NCBI GenBank assembly: GCA_021324015.1
Contig: JAJPJX010000147.1
Location: 1 to 49,390, forward strand
Source of the DNA: Solibacteraceae bacterium
GTDB lineage: Bacteria > Acidobacteriota > Terriglobia > Bryobacterales > Bryobacteraceae
Direction: 5' to 3'
DNA: 49,390 nucleotides
Below are positions 26,623-36,767 of this stretch, piece after piece; position 1 is the first letter of the stretch, and every line of letters begins with the position of its first letter. The notes below the pieces were generated by a model. It ran no database searches. It saw nothing but the letters and a program-made list of their open reading frames with translations, and had not been told where the DNA came from. Both the position numbers and the translations under genes were made by a program.

Positions 26623-27624
26623 TTACAGCCCCCACCGCAAGCCGGGGGTGAGCACAGGGTCGTCCCACAGGGAAAGCAGCTCGTCGCCGGTGCGCAGCAG
26701 GGTGAAGGAGCAGCCGGCCATTTCCAGGCTGGTGATGTAGTTGCCCACCAGCCGGCGGGCCACTGCGATGCCCTTTGCGTGGAGGATTTTTTCCAGCTCA
26801 CCGTAGACCAGGTATAGCTCGAGCAGCGGTGTTCCGCCCATGCCGTTGACCAGGGCGATGACGCGGTCGCCGGAGCGGAAGGGCAGGTCGGCGAGGATGG
26901 TTTCCGCCATGCGCACGGCGATCTCGCGCGCGGCCAGCAGAGGCACACGCTCGCGGCCCGGCTCGCCGTGGATGCCGATGCCCATCTCGATTTCCTCTTC
27001 CCCCAGCTCGAAGGTGGGCTTGCCGGCCGCGGGAACAGTGCAGGAAGTGAGCGCCATGCCCATGGAGCGGGCGTTCTCGTTGACCTGGCGGCAGAGGGCC
27101 TCGAGGCGCGCCAGATCGTAGCCGCGTGCGGCCGCGGCGCCGCAGATCTTTTCGGCCAGCACAGTGGCGCCCACGCCGCGCCGGCCAGCGGTGTAGAGGC
27201 TGTCCTGGACGGCCACGTCGTCATTGATGACGGCGGCGCGCACCTCGATTCCCTGCGCCTGACAGAGGTCGGCGGCCATTTCGAAGTTCAGGATGTCGCC
27301 CGTGTAGTTCTTGACGATGTGCAGCACGCCGGCGCCGCCATCCACGGCCCGGGTGGCGGCTTCGATCTGGTCGGGCGTGGGTGAGGTGAAAACCTGGCCG
27401 GGGCAGGCGGCATCCAGCATACCCTTGCCCACGAAACCACAGTGCATGGGCTCGTGGCCGCTGCCGCCACCGGAAACCACGGCGACTTTGCCGCGCACAG
27501 GCGCGTCCGTCCGCACCACGTACGCCGGATCGAAAGAGACTGTGAGCAGGTCCGCGTGCGCCAGCGCCAGTCCCGCCAGCGACTCGCGCACCACCTGCGC
27601 CGGATCGTTGAGGAGCTTTTTCAT
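26623..27624 (-). CDS. dhaK: PTS-dependent dihydroxyacetone kinase, substrate-binding subunit DhaK
   Basis: A 333-residue subunit that binds dihydroxyacetone covalently through a histidine, here H219 in [18 protein letters not shown] (51-59) and [10 protein letters not shown] (105-114) complete the substrate pocket. GGAAGG lies before ATG 27624. First gene of dhaKLM and 56 nt downstream of an unknown exported-protein gene on the same strand. No dhaR regulator or glycerol dehydrogenase is seen nearby, so the source of dihydroxyacetone is not evident. Confidence 0.95.
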   Translation of the reverse strand: MKKLLNDPAQVVRESLAGLALAHADLLTVSFDPAYVVRTDAPVRGKVAVVSGGGSGHEPMHCGFVGKGMLDAACPGQVFTSPTPDQIEAATRAVDGGAGVLHIVKNYTGDILNFEMAADLCQAQGIEVRAAVINDDVAVQDSLYTAGRRGVGATVLAEKICGAAAARGYDLARLEALCRQVNENARSMGMALTSCTVPAAGKPTFELGEEEIEMGIGIHGEPGRERVPLLAAREIAVRMAETILADLPFRSGDRVIALVNGMGGTPLLELYLVYGELEKILHAKGIAVARRLVGNYITSLEMAGCSFTLLRTGDELLSLWDDPVLTPGLRWGL

Positions 27625-27680
27625 TCCGCCTTCCAGGGTAGCGTAGAGCGGCGGCGCCGGCGGGTCGCCGAACGGGGATC

Positions 27681-28991
27681 TCAGCGCCGCCCGGCGGCGG
27701 CCTCGCGGGCGGGTTTGAGACTGATTTCGACGGGTGTGTTCGCGGGGAGCACCACGTCTTCTCCCCGTGTGAGAAAGTTCGTGTAGATGCTGAACCCGGC
27801 GCCCGCGAACGCCATGCTCGAAGCCAGGCTATGGGAGGCCTGCGCCAGCAGCGCGCCGATCAAGCCGAGCCCCACGGCGCCAGATTCGGCGCGGCCACCC
27901 AGATCCTGGTCGGGCACACCCGCGGAGTTGTAGTCCTGGTGCAGCGAGAGTCCGGCGGCGGCCACGGCGATCGCCGGGAAAATAAAGCGGCTGTTCGGAC
28001 TCTTAGCCCGCACCGCCCCTTCCGAATCAATCGCCAGGTGCGCGGAGAAATCGGCCTGGGCGCCTTCCAGGTAGCCTTGGACATTCCGCGCCGCGTCTCC
28101 CGGCGGATCGATGCGGCGAAACACGAAGAGCAATTTGCCGCTACGGTGAAGGCGGCGGGCCGGCCTCGCTTCGACGACCTCCCCGTGCAGGCGGCTGCCT
28201 TCGGGAATCAGCAGGTGGTGATCGGCTGAGAATTGGGGCCGGGTCACCACCGCTTCCACTGGTGTTCCTCTGCGAGCGCTCGCCGAACTGAGCGGAGTTA
28301 GCAGGCGTGCGCTGACGCCCATCGGACCGGATTCCGCGGCGGCGGGACCGGTGAGCGGTGCGGTGGGCGCCGGCACTCTGAGCGGCTTCTGTAACACGCC
28401 GCTGAAGAGCGTTCCCGCCCTCCATGCCTGCCGGTGATAAGGAAATCGTTCCAGCAGGGCATCTTTCAGCCGGGCCATCGTGCCGGGCGCCTGCAACGCG
28501 CTTTGCCGTCGGTCCCGGCCGGGCGGCTGGCTTCCGCGCTTCGCGACGGCCACGCAATGCGCTGTCCCCCCGGACAGCGCGGTCTGTAGCGGCAGCCGCG
28601 ATCCGTCGCTCAGCACCAGGATGTTGAACTGGACAGCGGCTTGCCGGGGCGGCGTGAAGTTACCGGAAAGGATTCCTGTGATTCTCTTGCGCGCAGGAAT
28701 ACCGCCGATTTCCGCTACGTACCCCTCGACCAGACTCCCGGCGGGAAGCGCCATGCGGTCGTAAACATACAGGGAGTCCAGCAGCCGCCCCCGGATGGGT
28801 TCACCCACGCGACGGATCGGGGTGCGGCGTTCCAGAACGACGCGGAGAGGAACCCCCGCGGGAATGGTAGCAGGCATCCGGGGGTCTCTGGGGGTGGGAG
28901 CGTCCTGCGCAGCAGCCGCCATGGTCAGAAGCACGATGCTGCCGCGAAACAGCCATCCCGATTGTAACAATCCAATGAACGGAAGCCTCAT
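27681..28991 (-). CDS. Exported protein of unknown function
   Basis: A 436-residue protein. The N-terminus [18 protein letters not shown] followed by a hydrophobic stretch ending near MAAAAQ looks like a signal peptide. Repeated short beta segments follow, such as [12 protein letters not shown] and [17 protein letters not shown]; their 'value by default, settable property' style resembles TrbI/VirB10-type beta domains, but I do not claim membership. Hydrophobic stretches lie near the C-terminus, after about residue 345. ATG 28991 is chosen for the signal; no ribosome binding site is visible and the frame opens 144 nt further upstream. Possibly cotranscribed with dhaKLM. Confidence 0.6.
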   Translation of the reverse strand: MRLPFIGLLQSGWLFRGSIVLLTMAAAAQDAPTPRDPRMPATIPAGVPLRVVLERRTPIRRVGEPIRGRLLDSLYVYDRMALPAGSLVEGYVAEIGGIPARKRITGILSGNFTPPRQAAVQFNILVLSDGSRLPLQTALSGGTAHCVAVAKRGSQPPGRDRRQSALQAPGTMARLKDALLERFPYHRQAWRAGTLFSGVLQKPLRVPAPTAPLTGPAAAESGPMGVSARLLTPLSSASARRGTPVEAVVTRPQFSADHHLLIPEGSRLHGEVVEARPARRLHRSGKLLFVFRRIDPPGDAARNVQGYLEGAQADFSAHLAIDSEGAVRAKSPNSRFIFPAIAVAAAGLSLHQDYNSAGVPDQDLGGRAESGAVGLGLIGALLAQASHSLASSMAFAGAGFSIYTNFLTRGEDVVLPANTPVEISLKPAREAAAGRR

Positions 28992-29322
28992 GAGTGGTTG
29001 GATACCAGCATGGTACGCAACCGCCTTCGCGGGAGTCAACGAATCGGTTCCACAAGAGCCGTCCTGCGCGTCGCGTTCCGTCAGCGGATTGGCGCGTTTC
29101 CGGGAAGCCGAGTCCCAGCTCCGGACACTCGCCACAGGCGGGAGCGTACTGGAATGCGGAACCGGCGTTGCGCGCGGGAAGGTGTGCGGTGAGCGGTTTT
29201 CTTCGCGGGTGATTGAAGGAGCGCCGGCCGGCGGCGGGCCTTCCTCCGGCGCCCCGAGCGGCGACCGGATTCAGCAGTTCCTGGAAATAGACTTGCAGGT
29301 CCTCTAACCTTGAAGACAGGTC
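28992..29322. other. Divergent intergenic region without a supported gene
   Basis: These 331 nt separate the exported unknown protein from the ADOP-type permease. A plus-strand frame is open to 29307 but has no recognisable protein sequence or start, and a minus-strand frame merely extends the neighbouring gene. The region presumably holds both promoters. No tandem repeat, riboswitch or clear operator was seen. Confidence 0.4.
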
Positions 29323-31786
29323 ATGCTGAGTGTGGCGGAAGACTTGCGCGTCGGGCTGCGAATGCTGCGGAAGAACCCGGGCTTCGCGTCCGTGGCCGTG
29401 ATGACTTTCGGACTGGGCATCGCGGCTAACACCACTGTGTTCAGTTGGATGGATGCCGTGTTGCTGCGGCCGCTCCCGGGCGTCGCCGATCCGCGGGGAC
29501 TGGTGGCCCTGGAGGCGGTATCGCCCGAGGGAGACCATACCCCGTGCACGCATCCCGACTTTCGCGATTTCCAGCGTAATCTCACACTCGTCTCCGGGGT
29601 CGTGGCGGGGCACTTCACCGGGTTTATGATCGGGCAGGAGCATGATGCGCAGCACCTGCTGGGGCAAGTAGTGTCCGCAAACTTTTTCGCGGTGCTGGGT
29701 GTGAAGCCGGCCGTGGGACGCATGTTTTCACCCGATGAGGATCGAGACGCTCCGGGAGCGTATCCCATTGCCGTGATCAGCCACCGGCTCTGGCGCAGCC
29801 GATACCATGCGGATCCCAGCGTGGTTGGGAGACAGGTCCGGCTGAACGGCCGCCAGATCACCATAGTGGGCGTCGCTCCCGCGAACTTTCACGGCAGCAT
29901 GGGGGGTGTGTCGCTGGACGTTTGGGTTCCGCTGAGCATGATTCTGGAGATGGGGGGCCTGAACACCTGGGCTGCCGCCGACCGGAACGCGCGGTTCCTG
30001 GATGATCGCCCGGCTGCGACCCGGCGTGAGCATCGCGCAGGCGCGCGCGGAACTCCGGCCCATCGCGGAGCACATCGCCCGAACTTACCCGCAGACGCAC
30101 AGCGGCGTTACCGCCACGCTCGTACCACTCTGGCAGGCCAAGGCGGGAGCGCAGTCCTTTCTGTTGAACCCGCTGCGCATCCTGATGGCCGTGTGCGTCC
30201 TGGTGTTGCTCATTGCCTGCGCCAACGTCGCCAATCTGCTGCTGGCCCGCTCCGTCTCACGTCAAAAGGAATTCGGCGTCCGCCTGGCCATGGGGGCAGG
30301 CCGCGCCAGGCTGGTCCAGCAACTGGTGATCGAGGCTTTGCTGCTCTCCGGCGCCGGGGCAGCCTGCGGAATCTGGCTGGCACAGTGGGCCGGAGATGGG
30401 CTTGTCTACCTGCTCCCGGTCACACACCTGACCAGGGAGGTCTTTGAGCCGTTAGCCGGCCAGGTGAGCCACCGGATTCTGGCGTTTACGGTTTTCGCCT
30501 GCGTGGCGGCCGCGGTGCTCTCGGTGGTCATGCCGGCGCTTTATGCGACGCGCATCCAGGTGAACGAAACCTTACGCGAGGGCGGACGAAGCGGAACTTC
30601 CGGCGCGCGCTCCCACCGGGCGCGCGAACTGCTGGTGGTATTCGAGGTGGCGCTCACGACTGTGGCGCTCGTGGGCGCCGGCCTGTTCCTGCGGAGTTTT
30701 CGGAACGCGAGTCTTTTGCACCCCGGGTTTGATGCGCGCAACGTGCTGGTGGCGAATTTCTACCTTTCGGCTTCCGGCTACTCGCGGAGGCAGGAGAAGC
30801 AATTTGACCGCAGCCTGCGCGACCGGCTGGCCACCGCTCCGGGTATCGAACAGGTTTCCTATGCGGACTGGGTACCGCTGTGGTTCGGGGAGTCGCCATG
30901 GGAAACGCTGCATATCGAAGGCTATTCTCCTGTCACCGCGGCGGGGAGCAAAGTGAACCGCACGCTCGTGGCTCCGGGGTACTTCAGTCTCATGCGCATT
31001 CCCCTGGTGGCTGGCCGAGATTTCACCGACCAGGATGACGCCGACGCGAGACCCGTGCTGATCGTCAACGAGGCGTTTGCGCGGCGGTTTTTCCAGGGCC
31101 GCGATCCGATCGGCCGTCAAGTGCGGATTGAAGGCTGCTGCGGACGGCCCTGGAGCGTGATCGGCGTGGTCCAAAACAGCAAGCAGAACAATCCCGCCGA
31201 AGCCCCCTTCCCTTATTTCTACGCACCCTTCCAGCAAATGTTCGGCACCGGCCACAACAATTTCCTCTATATCCGGGCGGCCGGCGATGTCCACGCGGCC
31301 CGAACCGCGCTGCGGCGCGAGGCGGCCGGGTTGAACGCGGGCGGCCTCTACGATGCCATGCCGCTCGCCGAATATACGCAGGCATCGCTGTATCCGCAGA
31401 GGGTGGCCGCCATGCTGCTGGTGGCGCTCGGCACCCTATCGTTATTGCTGGCGGCAATCGGATTGTACAGCGTCATGGCCTACGCGGTGAACGAGCGCAC
31501 GAAAGAGATCGGCATCCGCATGGCTCTGGGCGCGCAGTCAGGAGACGTGTTGGGCATGGTGCTTCGCAGAGCGCTGATTCTGACCGCCGGAGGGCTGCTG
31601 GTCGGGGTTCCCACGGCTCTGGCATTGACCCGGCTCATCGCGAGCCTGCTGGTTCAGGTGTCCGCGAATGACCCGCTCACCGTCGCCGTGGCAGCCCTGT
31701 TTCTCTCCGCCGTGGCGGCACTGGCCAGCTACTTGCCGGCGCGCCATGCGACCAAGGTGGATCCGACGACGGCCCTGCGGAGTTAG
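29323..31786 (+). pseudogene. ADOP-type ABC permease (MacB_PCD/FtsX), interrupted by a frameshift
   Basis: Two plus-strand frames together encode about 820 residues of an acidobacterial duplicated orphan permease. The first runs from 29323 to about 30000 with LRMLRKNPGFASVAVMTF and a periplasmic MacB_PCD domain. The second continues from about 30002 to 31786 with two FtsX blocks, including LIACANVANLLLARS and NERTKEIGIRMALGA. Homologous sequence passes from RNARFL directly to MIARLRPGVS, so one extra base near 30001 separates the halves. No ribosome binding site precedes the ATG at 30002. It is either a recent pseudogene or an assembly error. No partner ATPase is adjacent, which is normal for this family. 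Confidence 0.85.
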
Positions 31787-33255
31787 AGGGCGTTGGCCAG
31801 GACCACCCTGGATTGTGGCACGAAGAAGTCCTGCCAGCCGAGTTTGCACTCCTCGACCATGGCGAGGCCGTACTCGCAGCGGCCGAGGTCGTCAGCTCCG
31901 GCGTTGTTGGAGCCGAAGGTGAACCTGCAGCCGGCGTCCTTGGCCATCTTCAGGAAGCGCGGCGAGGGCAGGCGATAGCGGTTGTTGATCTCGATGGCTA
32001 CGCGGCGGCGGGCGGCGGTGCGGACTACCCGCGCGATGCGTTCGTCGGTCCAGAGCCTTTCGTAGTCCTTGGCGATCGCATCCGGCAGAAAGGTGGGGTT
32101 CACGTAAATCTGGATGCTTTCGTGTTCCAGGATGCCCACGGTGCGCTGGACCAGCGTTTCCATGAACTCCTGCGCGTCCGGGATGGCGCCGACCTCCTCG
32201 GGAATCCAGAGCCGCATGCGCCGCCCACGGTTGTCGGTCCAGGTCATCGAGTCGGTAAAGACGTAGTCGAAAAGCTCAGTGCCACGGCGGGAGAACATCT
32301 GCGTCCACTCGCGGCCTTCCGCCTGCATGGCGATGAAGACGGGCTGCCCGCGCAGCGACTCGGCGAAGCGGCGGGCGCTCTCGTCGTCCTGCACGGGGAA
32401 GCCGCGGCCGCAGTTCACGGCGATGCCGTACTGGATGCCGTCCCGCCGCGAGCGGGCTAGCGCCTGTTCGAGCGTCAGGCCGCCCTTCAGGTGCACGTGG
32501 TAGTCCACCATGGGGATGTTGGCGGCGCCCAGCGTGATGATCCGGCGGAAAGTCTCGTCGGCCGGCGGAGCGGCTCCACCCGGGGTGGGCAAACTGTCGG
32601 GCAGGGGCCGCACGCGGATGCTCCGGAAGAGCGCCTTGGATCCAGCGTCGTGGCACTGCAGCGCGAAGGTCCCGCGGTCCAGGTACCGGCGGCGCTCATG
32701 GCCCGGGGGGATGAAGGGCGGATCGGGCTCGGTGTAGTCCACCAGCAGCGTCCCGTTCAGACGTACCTGCACGTTCTTGCCGCGCACGGCTGTGTGCAGG
32801 TGGAACCAGGCGTCATCCGGCACAAGCTGCGTGTACACATTTCGGATGCCGTATAGCGACCCGGTCTTCTTACGCTCGCGGTAATTCCCTTCCCCGGTGG
32901 CGGTATTATTGATCTGGACCTCGAAGCCCTTTTCCGGGAAGCCCTGCGGCTGCCAGGCGGTGTGGAAGTAGACGCCGGAGTTGCAGCCCGGCCGCGCCAG
33001 CGCCTCCACCTCCAGCTCGAAATTGCGAAAGACGGCGTTCTGTACCGGGCCGGTGTAGAACAGGTGCGAGCGCGGTCCATCCGCCGCAAGCTGGCCGCCG
33101 GCGACTTTCCAGGAATTAAGGTGCTCACTCGCCCGCCAGCCGTTGAGACTTCTGCCGTCGAAGAGTTCGATCCAACCGCCCTCCGCGGCCGGAAGCGCGG
33201 CAGCAGCCGCGGCGCCGACGAAAGCCCGCCGGGTAATTTCCGATTTCCGTATCAC
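31783..33255 (-). CDS. Tat-exported fusion of DUF1080 (3-keto-disaccharide hydrolase-like) and PHP-like domains
   Basis: A 490-residue protein with a twin-arginine signal (ITRRAFVGAAAAAALPAA). Residues about 27-220 match the DUF1080 concanavalin-like fold (IELFDGRSLNGWRASE, NSGVYFHTAW, GFEVQINN). The C-terminal half (about 245-490) looks like a PHP/amidohydrolase barrel, with VDYHVHLKGGLTLEQAL at its start and FTFGSNNAGADD near its end. DUF1080 members act on 3-keto-glycosides or bind glycans; joining one to a hydrolase barrel suggests two-step sugar processing. GTG 33255 follows GAGG closely. Its stop overlaps the ADOP permease stop by 3 nt in convergent fashion. Confidence 0.8.
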   Translation of the reverse strand: MIRKSEITRRAFVGAAAAAALPAAEGGWIELFDGRSLNGWRASEHLNSWKVAGGQLAADGPRSHLFYTGPVQNAVFRNFELEVEALARPGCNSGVYFHTAWQPQGFPEKGFEVQINNTATGEGNYRERKKTGSLYGIRNVYTQLVPDDAWFHLHTAVRGKNVQVRLNGTLLVDYTEPDPPFIPPGHERRRYLDRGTFALQCHDAGSKALFRSIRVRPLPDSLPTPGGAAPPADETFRRIITLGAANIPMVDYHVHLKGGLTLEQALARSRRDGIQYGIAVNCGRGFPVQDDESARRFAESLRGQPVFIAMQAEGREWTQMFSRRGTELFDYVFTDSMTWTDNRGRRMRLWIPEEVGAIPDAQEFMETLVQRTVGILEHESIQIYVNPTFLPDAIAKDYERLWTDERIARVVRTAARRRVAIEINNRYRLPSPRFLKMAKDAGCRFTFGSNNAGADDLGRCEYGLAMVEECKLGWQDFFVPQSRVVLANAL

Positions 33256-33301
33256 AAAGACCTCTACTGATTGAAAGGATAGCTGAAAATGGCGGAGGGT
33301 T

Positions 33302-33381
33302 CCGCATTCAGCCATCAGCAGTCAGCCTTGAGCGCCTCAATACAGGCATTTCACGGCCTGATCGCTGAAAACTGAGTGCGG
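33302..33381. repeat. Imperfect inverted repeat built of heptanucleotide units
   Basis: Left arm 33302-33327 and right arm 33355-33381 are reverse complements with few mismatches, leaving a 27-nt loop. Each arm is itself a series of degenerate 7-nt steps containing CTGA on one strand, such as CGCTGAA then AACTGAG in the right arm. It lies between two divergent genes. This is MITE-like or a transcript-stabilising hairpin; there is no coding capacity. Confidence 0.75.
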
Positions 33382-33429
33382 ACGGCTTTTGCCATAATCG
33401 GCTATAGTTGAGGTACCACTCCTCGCATC

Positions 33430-35478
33430 ATGGGCCTGTACGCCGCTACGATTTTTCTTTCGGCGTTCCTGCTATTTCAGGTTCAGCCGATCATCGCGCG
33501 CAGCATCCTGCCGTGGTTCGGGGGCTCCTCGGCGGTGTGGAGCACCTGCATGCTGTTCTTTCAGGTGGCGCTTCTGTTGGGGTACGCCTACGCGCACTGG
33601 CTGCAGGGGCGTTTCCGGGCGCGGCAGCAGGCGCTGGGGCATACGGCCGCGCTGGCGGCGAGCCTCGCGGCGCTACCCATTTTGCCGAGCCCGGCCTGGA
33701 AACCCACCGGCCCGGGAAACCCTTCGCTGGCGATTCTGGGCCTCCTGGCGGTGACCGTGGGCCTGCCGTACCTGCTGCTTTCCACGACCACGCCCCTGCT
33801 GCAGGCCTGGTACGCGCGGGCGCACCGCGGCGGCCTGCCCTACCGGCTGTATGCGCTCTCCAACCTGGCCTCCATGCTGGCCCTGCTGACGTATCCCGTG
33901 CTGGTGGAGCCCTACCTGACCACGCGAATGCAAGCGCAGACCTGGTCCGCAAGCTATGCTGTGTTCGTGCTGTTGTGCGCGGCGACCGCATGGTCCGCGC
34001 TGCGCGGGCGGGCGGAAGAATGCGCCGCGGCGGATCCGCGGCCGGGCAACGACGGCACGGAACCGGCGGCGGGCCTGCGATTTCTCTGGATGGCCCTGGC
34101 GGCCTGCGCGTCCGTTCTGCTGCTGGCCGTAACTACGTTCCTGACCCAGGACGTGGCGGCGGTGCCCTTCCTCTGGATCCTGCCGCTGAGCGTCTATCTG
34201 CTGAGCTTTATTTTGTGCTTCGAGGCGCCGCAATCCTATACGCGGATCGTCTGGCTGCCACTGCTGGCGCCGGCGCTCGCCGCGATGGCCTACCTCTCCT
34301 GGTCCGGCGGAGAAAAGCTGCGCATCGTGCCCACGATCGCTGTTTTCGTCGTCGGACTATTCACCTGCTGCATGGTGTGCCACGGGGAACTTGCGCGGCT
34401 GAAGCCGCATCCGCGGCACCTCACCGCCTTCTACCTGATGGTGGCCCTGGGCGGCGCGCTGGGCGGCGTGTTCGTGGGACTGGTGGCGCCCAACCTGTTC
34501 AACGCCTATTACGAGTTGCCGCTGGGGTTGGGGCTGTGCGCCGTCCTGGCGGTGTGGATGCTGATGCGGCACGCACCGGAATTCGCGCGGCGGGCTCCGG
34601 CGGGGGCACGCACCGTGGTGGCGGCGGCACTGGCCGGCTATCTCGTGTTCCTGGGAGTGGTCGTGCGCGACAACCTGCACGGCTACCGCACCGTGGCGCG
34701 CAATTTCTACGGCCAGCTCCGCGTGGAGGACGAGGGGGATCCTGGAGACGAGACGGCCTGCCGCAAGCTGCTTCACGGCGTGATCAATCACGGCCAGCAG
34801 ATGCGCTACGAGCCGTACCGCCGCATGCCGGTTTCCTACTTCTGCCCGAGCAGCGGCATCGGGCGCGCCATGGCGTGGCGCCGCAACGGGGTGCCGACGC
34901 GTGTGGGGATTCTGGGCCTGGGCTGCGGCACGCTCGCGGCATACGGGCGCCCGGGCGATACCTTCCGGTTTTACGAGATCAATCCGCTGGTGCCGCGGCT
35001 GGCACAGACCGAATTCACCTACCTGCGGGACACGCCGGCCCACACGGAAGTCGTCCTGGGAGACGGCCGGCTGGCTTTAGAGCGCGAGGCCAGCCAGCAG
35101 TTCGACCTGCTGGTCATGGACGCCTTCTCGGGCGATTCGGTGCCGGTCCACCTGATTACCAGAGAAGCCTTCCGCACGTATTTCCGGCACCTCAGGCCAT
35201 CCGGCATCCTGGCGGTGAACATCTCCAACAAGTACCTGGATCTCAGACCGGTGATGGAGCGCGCGGCGGCGCATTTCGGCAAGCTTGCGCTGCTCTACGA
35301 ATTCACCCCGGGCGACGAGGATGAGTTGTGCTTCGCGTGCAGTTGGGTGCTCCTGGTGGACCCTTCCGTGTATCCGGCACTCGGGCCAAAATTGCGGGAG
35401 GGCAAAGTGCTGCGAGGGGACGGGCGCTTCCGCATGTGGACGGACGACTATTCGAATTTGTACCGGCTGTTGAAATGA
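33430..35478 (+). CDS. Polytopic membrane protein fused to a spermidine-synthase-like methyltransferase-fold domain
   Basis: A 682-residue protein. The first 420 or so residues hold about ten hydrophobic helices (starting GLYAATIFLSAFLLFQVQP). The C-terminal domain has the spermidine-synthase-like nucleotide fold: GILGLGCGTLAAY (about 497-509), FYEINPLV and VMDAFSGDSVPVHL. Such fused proteins are common in environmental bacteria, but their activity is untested for most; aminopropyl transfer is a guess by homology. A candidate -10 box TATAGT lies at 33403-33408. The gene ends 16 nt before a dispersed repeat and converges on a LolC/E permease. Confidence 0.82.
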   Translation: MGLYAATIFLSAFLLFQVQPIIARSILPWFGGSSAVWSTCMLFFQVALLLGYAYAHWLQGRFRARQQALGHTAALAASLAALPILPSPAWKPTGPGNPSLAILGLLAVTVGLPYLLLSTTTPLLQAWYARAHRGGLPYRLYALSNLASMLALLTYPVLVEPYLTTRMQAQTWSASYAVFVLLCAATAWSALRGRAEECAAADPRPGNDGTEPAAGLRFLWMALAACASVLLLAVTTFLTQDVAAVPFLWILPLSVYLLSFILCFEAPQSYTRIVWLPLLAPALAAMAYLSWSGGEKLRIVPTIAVFVVGLFTCCMVCHGELARLKPHPRHLTAFYLMVALGGALGGVFVGLVAPNLFNAYYELPLGLGLCAVLAVWMLMRHAPEFARRAPAGARTVVAAALAGYLVFLGVVVRDNLHGYRTVARNFYGQLRVEDEGDPGDETACRKLLHGVINHGQQMRYEPYRRMPVSYFCPSSGIGRAMAWRRNGVPTRVGILGLGCGTLAAYGRPGDTFRFYEINPLVPRLAQTEFTYLRDTPAHTEVVLGDGRLALEREASQQFDLLVMDAFSGDSVPVHLITREAFRTYFRHLRPSGILAVNISNKYLDLRPVMERAAAHFGKLALLYEFTPGDEDELCFACSWVLLVDPSVYPALGPKLREGKVLRGDGRFRMWTDDYSNLYRLLK

Positions 35479-35494
35479 AGACACCCGGAAGAGC

Positions 35495-35521
35495 ACCGCT
35501 CCCTGACGGTCGCGGCTCGGT
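35495..35521. repeat. Dispersed hairpin-forming intergenic repeat, copy 3
   Basis: This copy shares CGGTCGCGGCTCGG with the ones near 109 and 8078. It lies 6 nt downstream of the minus-strand permease stop codon and fills the convergent gap of 49 nt. The orientation relative to the minus-strand gene is the same in all three copies. Here a role as a bidirectional terminator or end-protecting hairpin would fit. Confidence 0.65.
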
Positions 35522-35527
35522 AAGGCT

Positions 35528-36763
35528 TCACTCGTATCTGAGGACCTCGGCGGGGGAGATCTTGGTGGCGGCGCGGGCAGGATAGATGGTAGCCAGAAAG
35601 CTGACCAGGATGGCGGCGGCGGAGACCCACAGGCCATCCAGCCAGCGCGGCTCGAAGGGCACGAAGCTCAGCGAGTAAACGGTTTCATCCAGACGGATCC
35701 AGCGATACCGGTTCGCGAAATAGCAGAGCGTGTAACCCACCGCCAGGCCGAGGACCGTGCCGACCAGGCCGATCATCACCCCCTGAAACATAAAGATGTT
35801 GCGGATCTGCTCGCGGCGGGCGCCCATGGAGGACAGAATACCGATATCGCGGTACTTTTCCATGACCATCATAATCAGGGTGATCAGGATGTTCAGCGCG
35901 GCCACCAGCTCGATCAGGCCGATGGTGACCACCGTGACGGCGCGCTCCATCTTCAGGGCGTTCAACAACTGGCGGTTGCGTTCCATCCAGGTGGTGGTGA
36001 TGTAGTCCTGGCCGATGACTTTCTGCACGGCGGCGGCGATCTGCGGGGCCTGGTCCAGATCGTCGATTTTGAGCTCGATCTGGTTGACCACGTCCTGGAG
36101 AGAGAGGGCCTGCTGGGCGGCCTGCAAGGAGGTGAAGCACCAGCGGTCGTCGATATCGTAGAAGCCGGATTCGAAAATGCCCACCACGCGGAACCGGCGG
36201 ATGGAGGGGCGCGGGCCGAACGGCGTCAACTCCCCTTGCGGGCTGACCACGGTGACCTGGCTGTTGAGCGGCATGCCGATGTCCTCAGCCAGGCGTGAGC
36301 CGAGGATGATGCCGGGCAGGCCGCCATCGGGATTGCGCAGGCGATCGACGGAGCCCTGTTTGAGATGGCGCAGGGTGTCGCTGATGCGCAGCTCAGAGCT
36401 GATATTCACGCCCTTGACAATGCCCCCCTGGGACATGATGGGCCCGGAGAGAAAGACCGGGCTGTAGAGGGTAGGCGAAACGGCAGTCACGTGCGGCACC
36501 TGGGCGATCCTGCGGGCCAGGTCTTCCCACTTCTCGATGCCCTCGGTGCCCTTGGACTGCACGCTGATATCGGCCATGGCGCCCAGCAGGTTGCGCTGGA
36601 GGGTGTTGTGAAACCCGTTGTTGACGGCCAGCGCGATGATCAGGGCCATGACGCCCGCGGCAACGCCGACGACCGAGATCACGGTGATAACCGAGATGAC
36701 CACCTCCTTGCGCCGTGCCCGCAGGTAACGCCGTGCGACGAAGATCTCGAAGTAGCCGGGCAC
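35528..36763 (-). CDS. LolC/LolE-type ABC transporter permease
   Basis: A 411-residue inner-membrane protein of the lipoprotein-releasing family. The N-terminal helix is preceded by FEIFVARRYLRARRKEVVIS, typical of LolC/E. A periplasmic domain (about 50-270) and three C-terminal helices with RDIGILSSMGARREQI and YPARAATKISPAEVLRYE follow. With an ATPase (LolD) it would extract lipoproteins from the inner membrane; no lolD is in this window. GTG 36763 starts 4 nt after the lysS stop, so the two are cotranscribed. LolC and LolE cannot be told apart here; a single LolF-like protein is also possible. Confidence 0.85.
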   Translation of the reverse strand: MPGYFEIFVARRYLRARRKEVVISVITVISVVGVAAGVMALIIALAVNNGFHNTLQRNLLGAMADISVQSKGTEGIEKWEDLARRIAQVPHVTAVSPTLYSPVFLSGPIMSQGGIVKGVNISSELRISDTLRHLKQGSVDRLRNPDGGLPGIILGSRLAEDIGMPLNSQVTVVSPQGELTPFGPRPSIRRFRVVGIFESGFYDIDDRWCFTSLQAAQQALSLQDVVNQIELKIDDLDQAPQIAAAVQKVIGQDYITTTWMERNRQLLNALKMERAVTVVTIGLIELVAALNILITLIMMVMEKYRDIGILSSMGARREQIRNIFMFQGVMIGLVGTVLGLAVGYTLCYFANRYRWIRLDETVYSLSFVPFEPRWLDGLWVSAAAILVSFLATIYPARAATKISPAEVLRYE

Positions 36764-36767
36764 GGGG

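Noticed and set aside
25989-27224. N-terminal extension of about 410 residues to DhaM
   Set aside because: It overlaps dhaL and dhaK in a different frame and is low-complexity Arg/Gly/Pro-rich; ATG 25988 overlaps the dhaL stop as expected.
29995-30005. Programmed ribosomal frameshift in the ADOP permease
   Set aside because: No slippery heptamer, internal Shine-Dalgarno or stimulatory structure was seen; the family does not use frameshifting.
30002-31786. Independent start of a second permease gene at ATG 30002
   Set aside because: No ribosome binding site precedes it and the protein would begin in the middle of the MacB_PCD domain; a frameshift explains it better.
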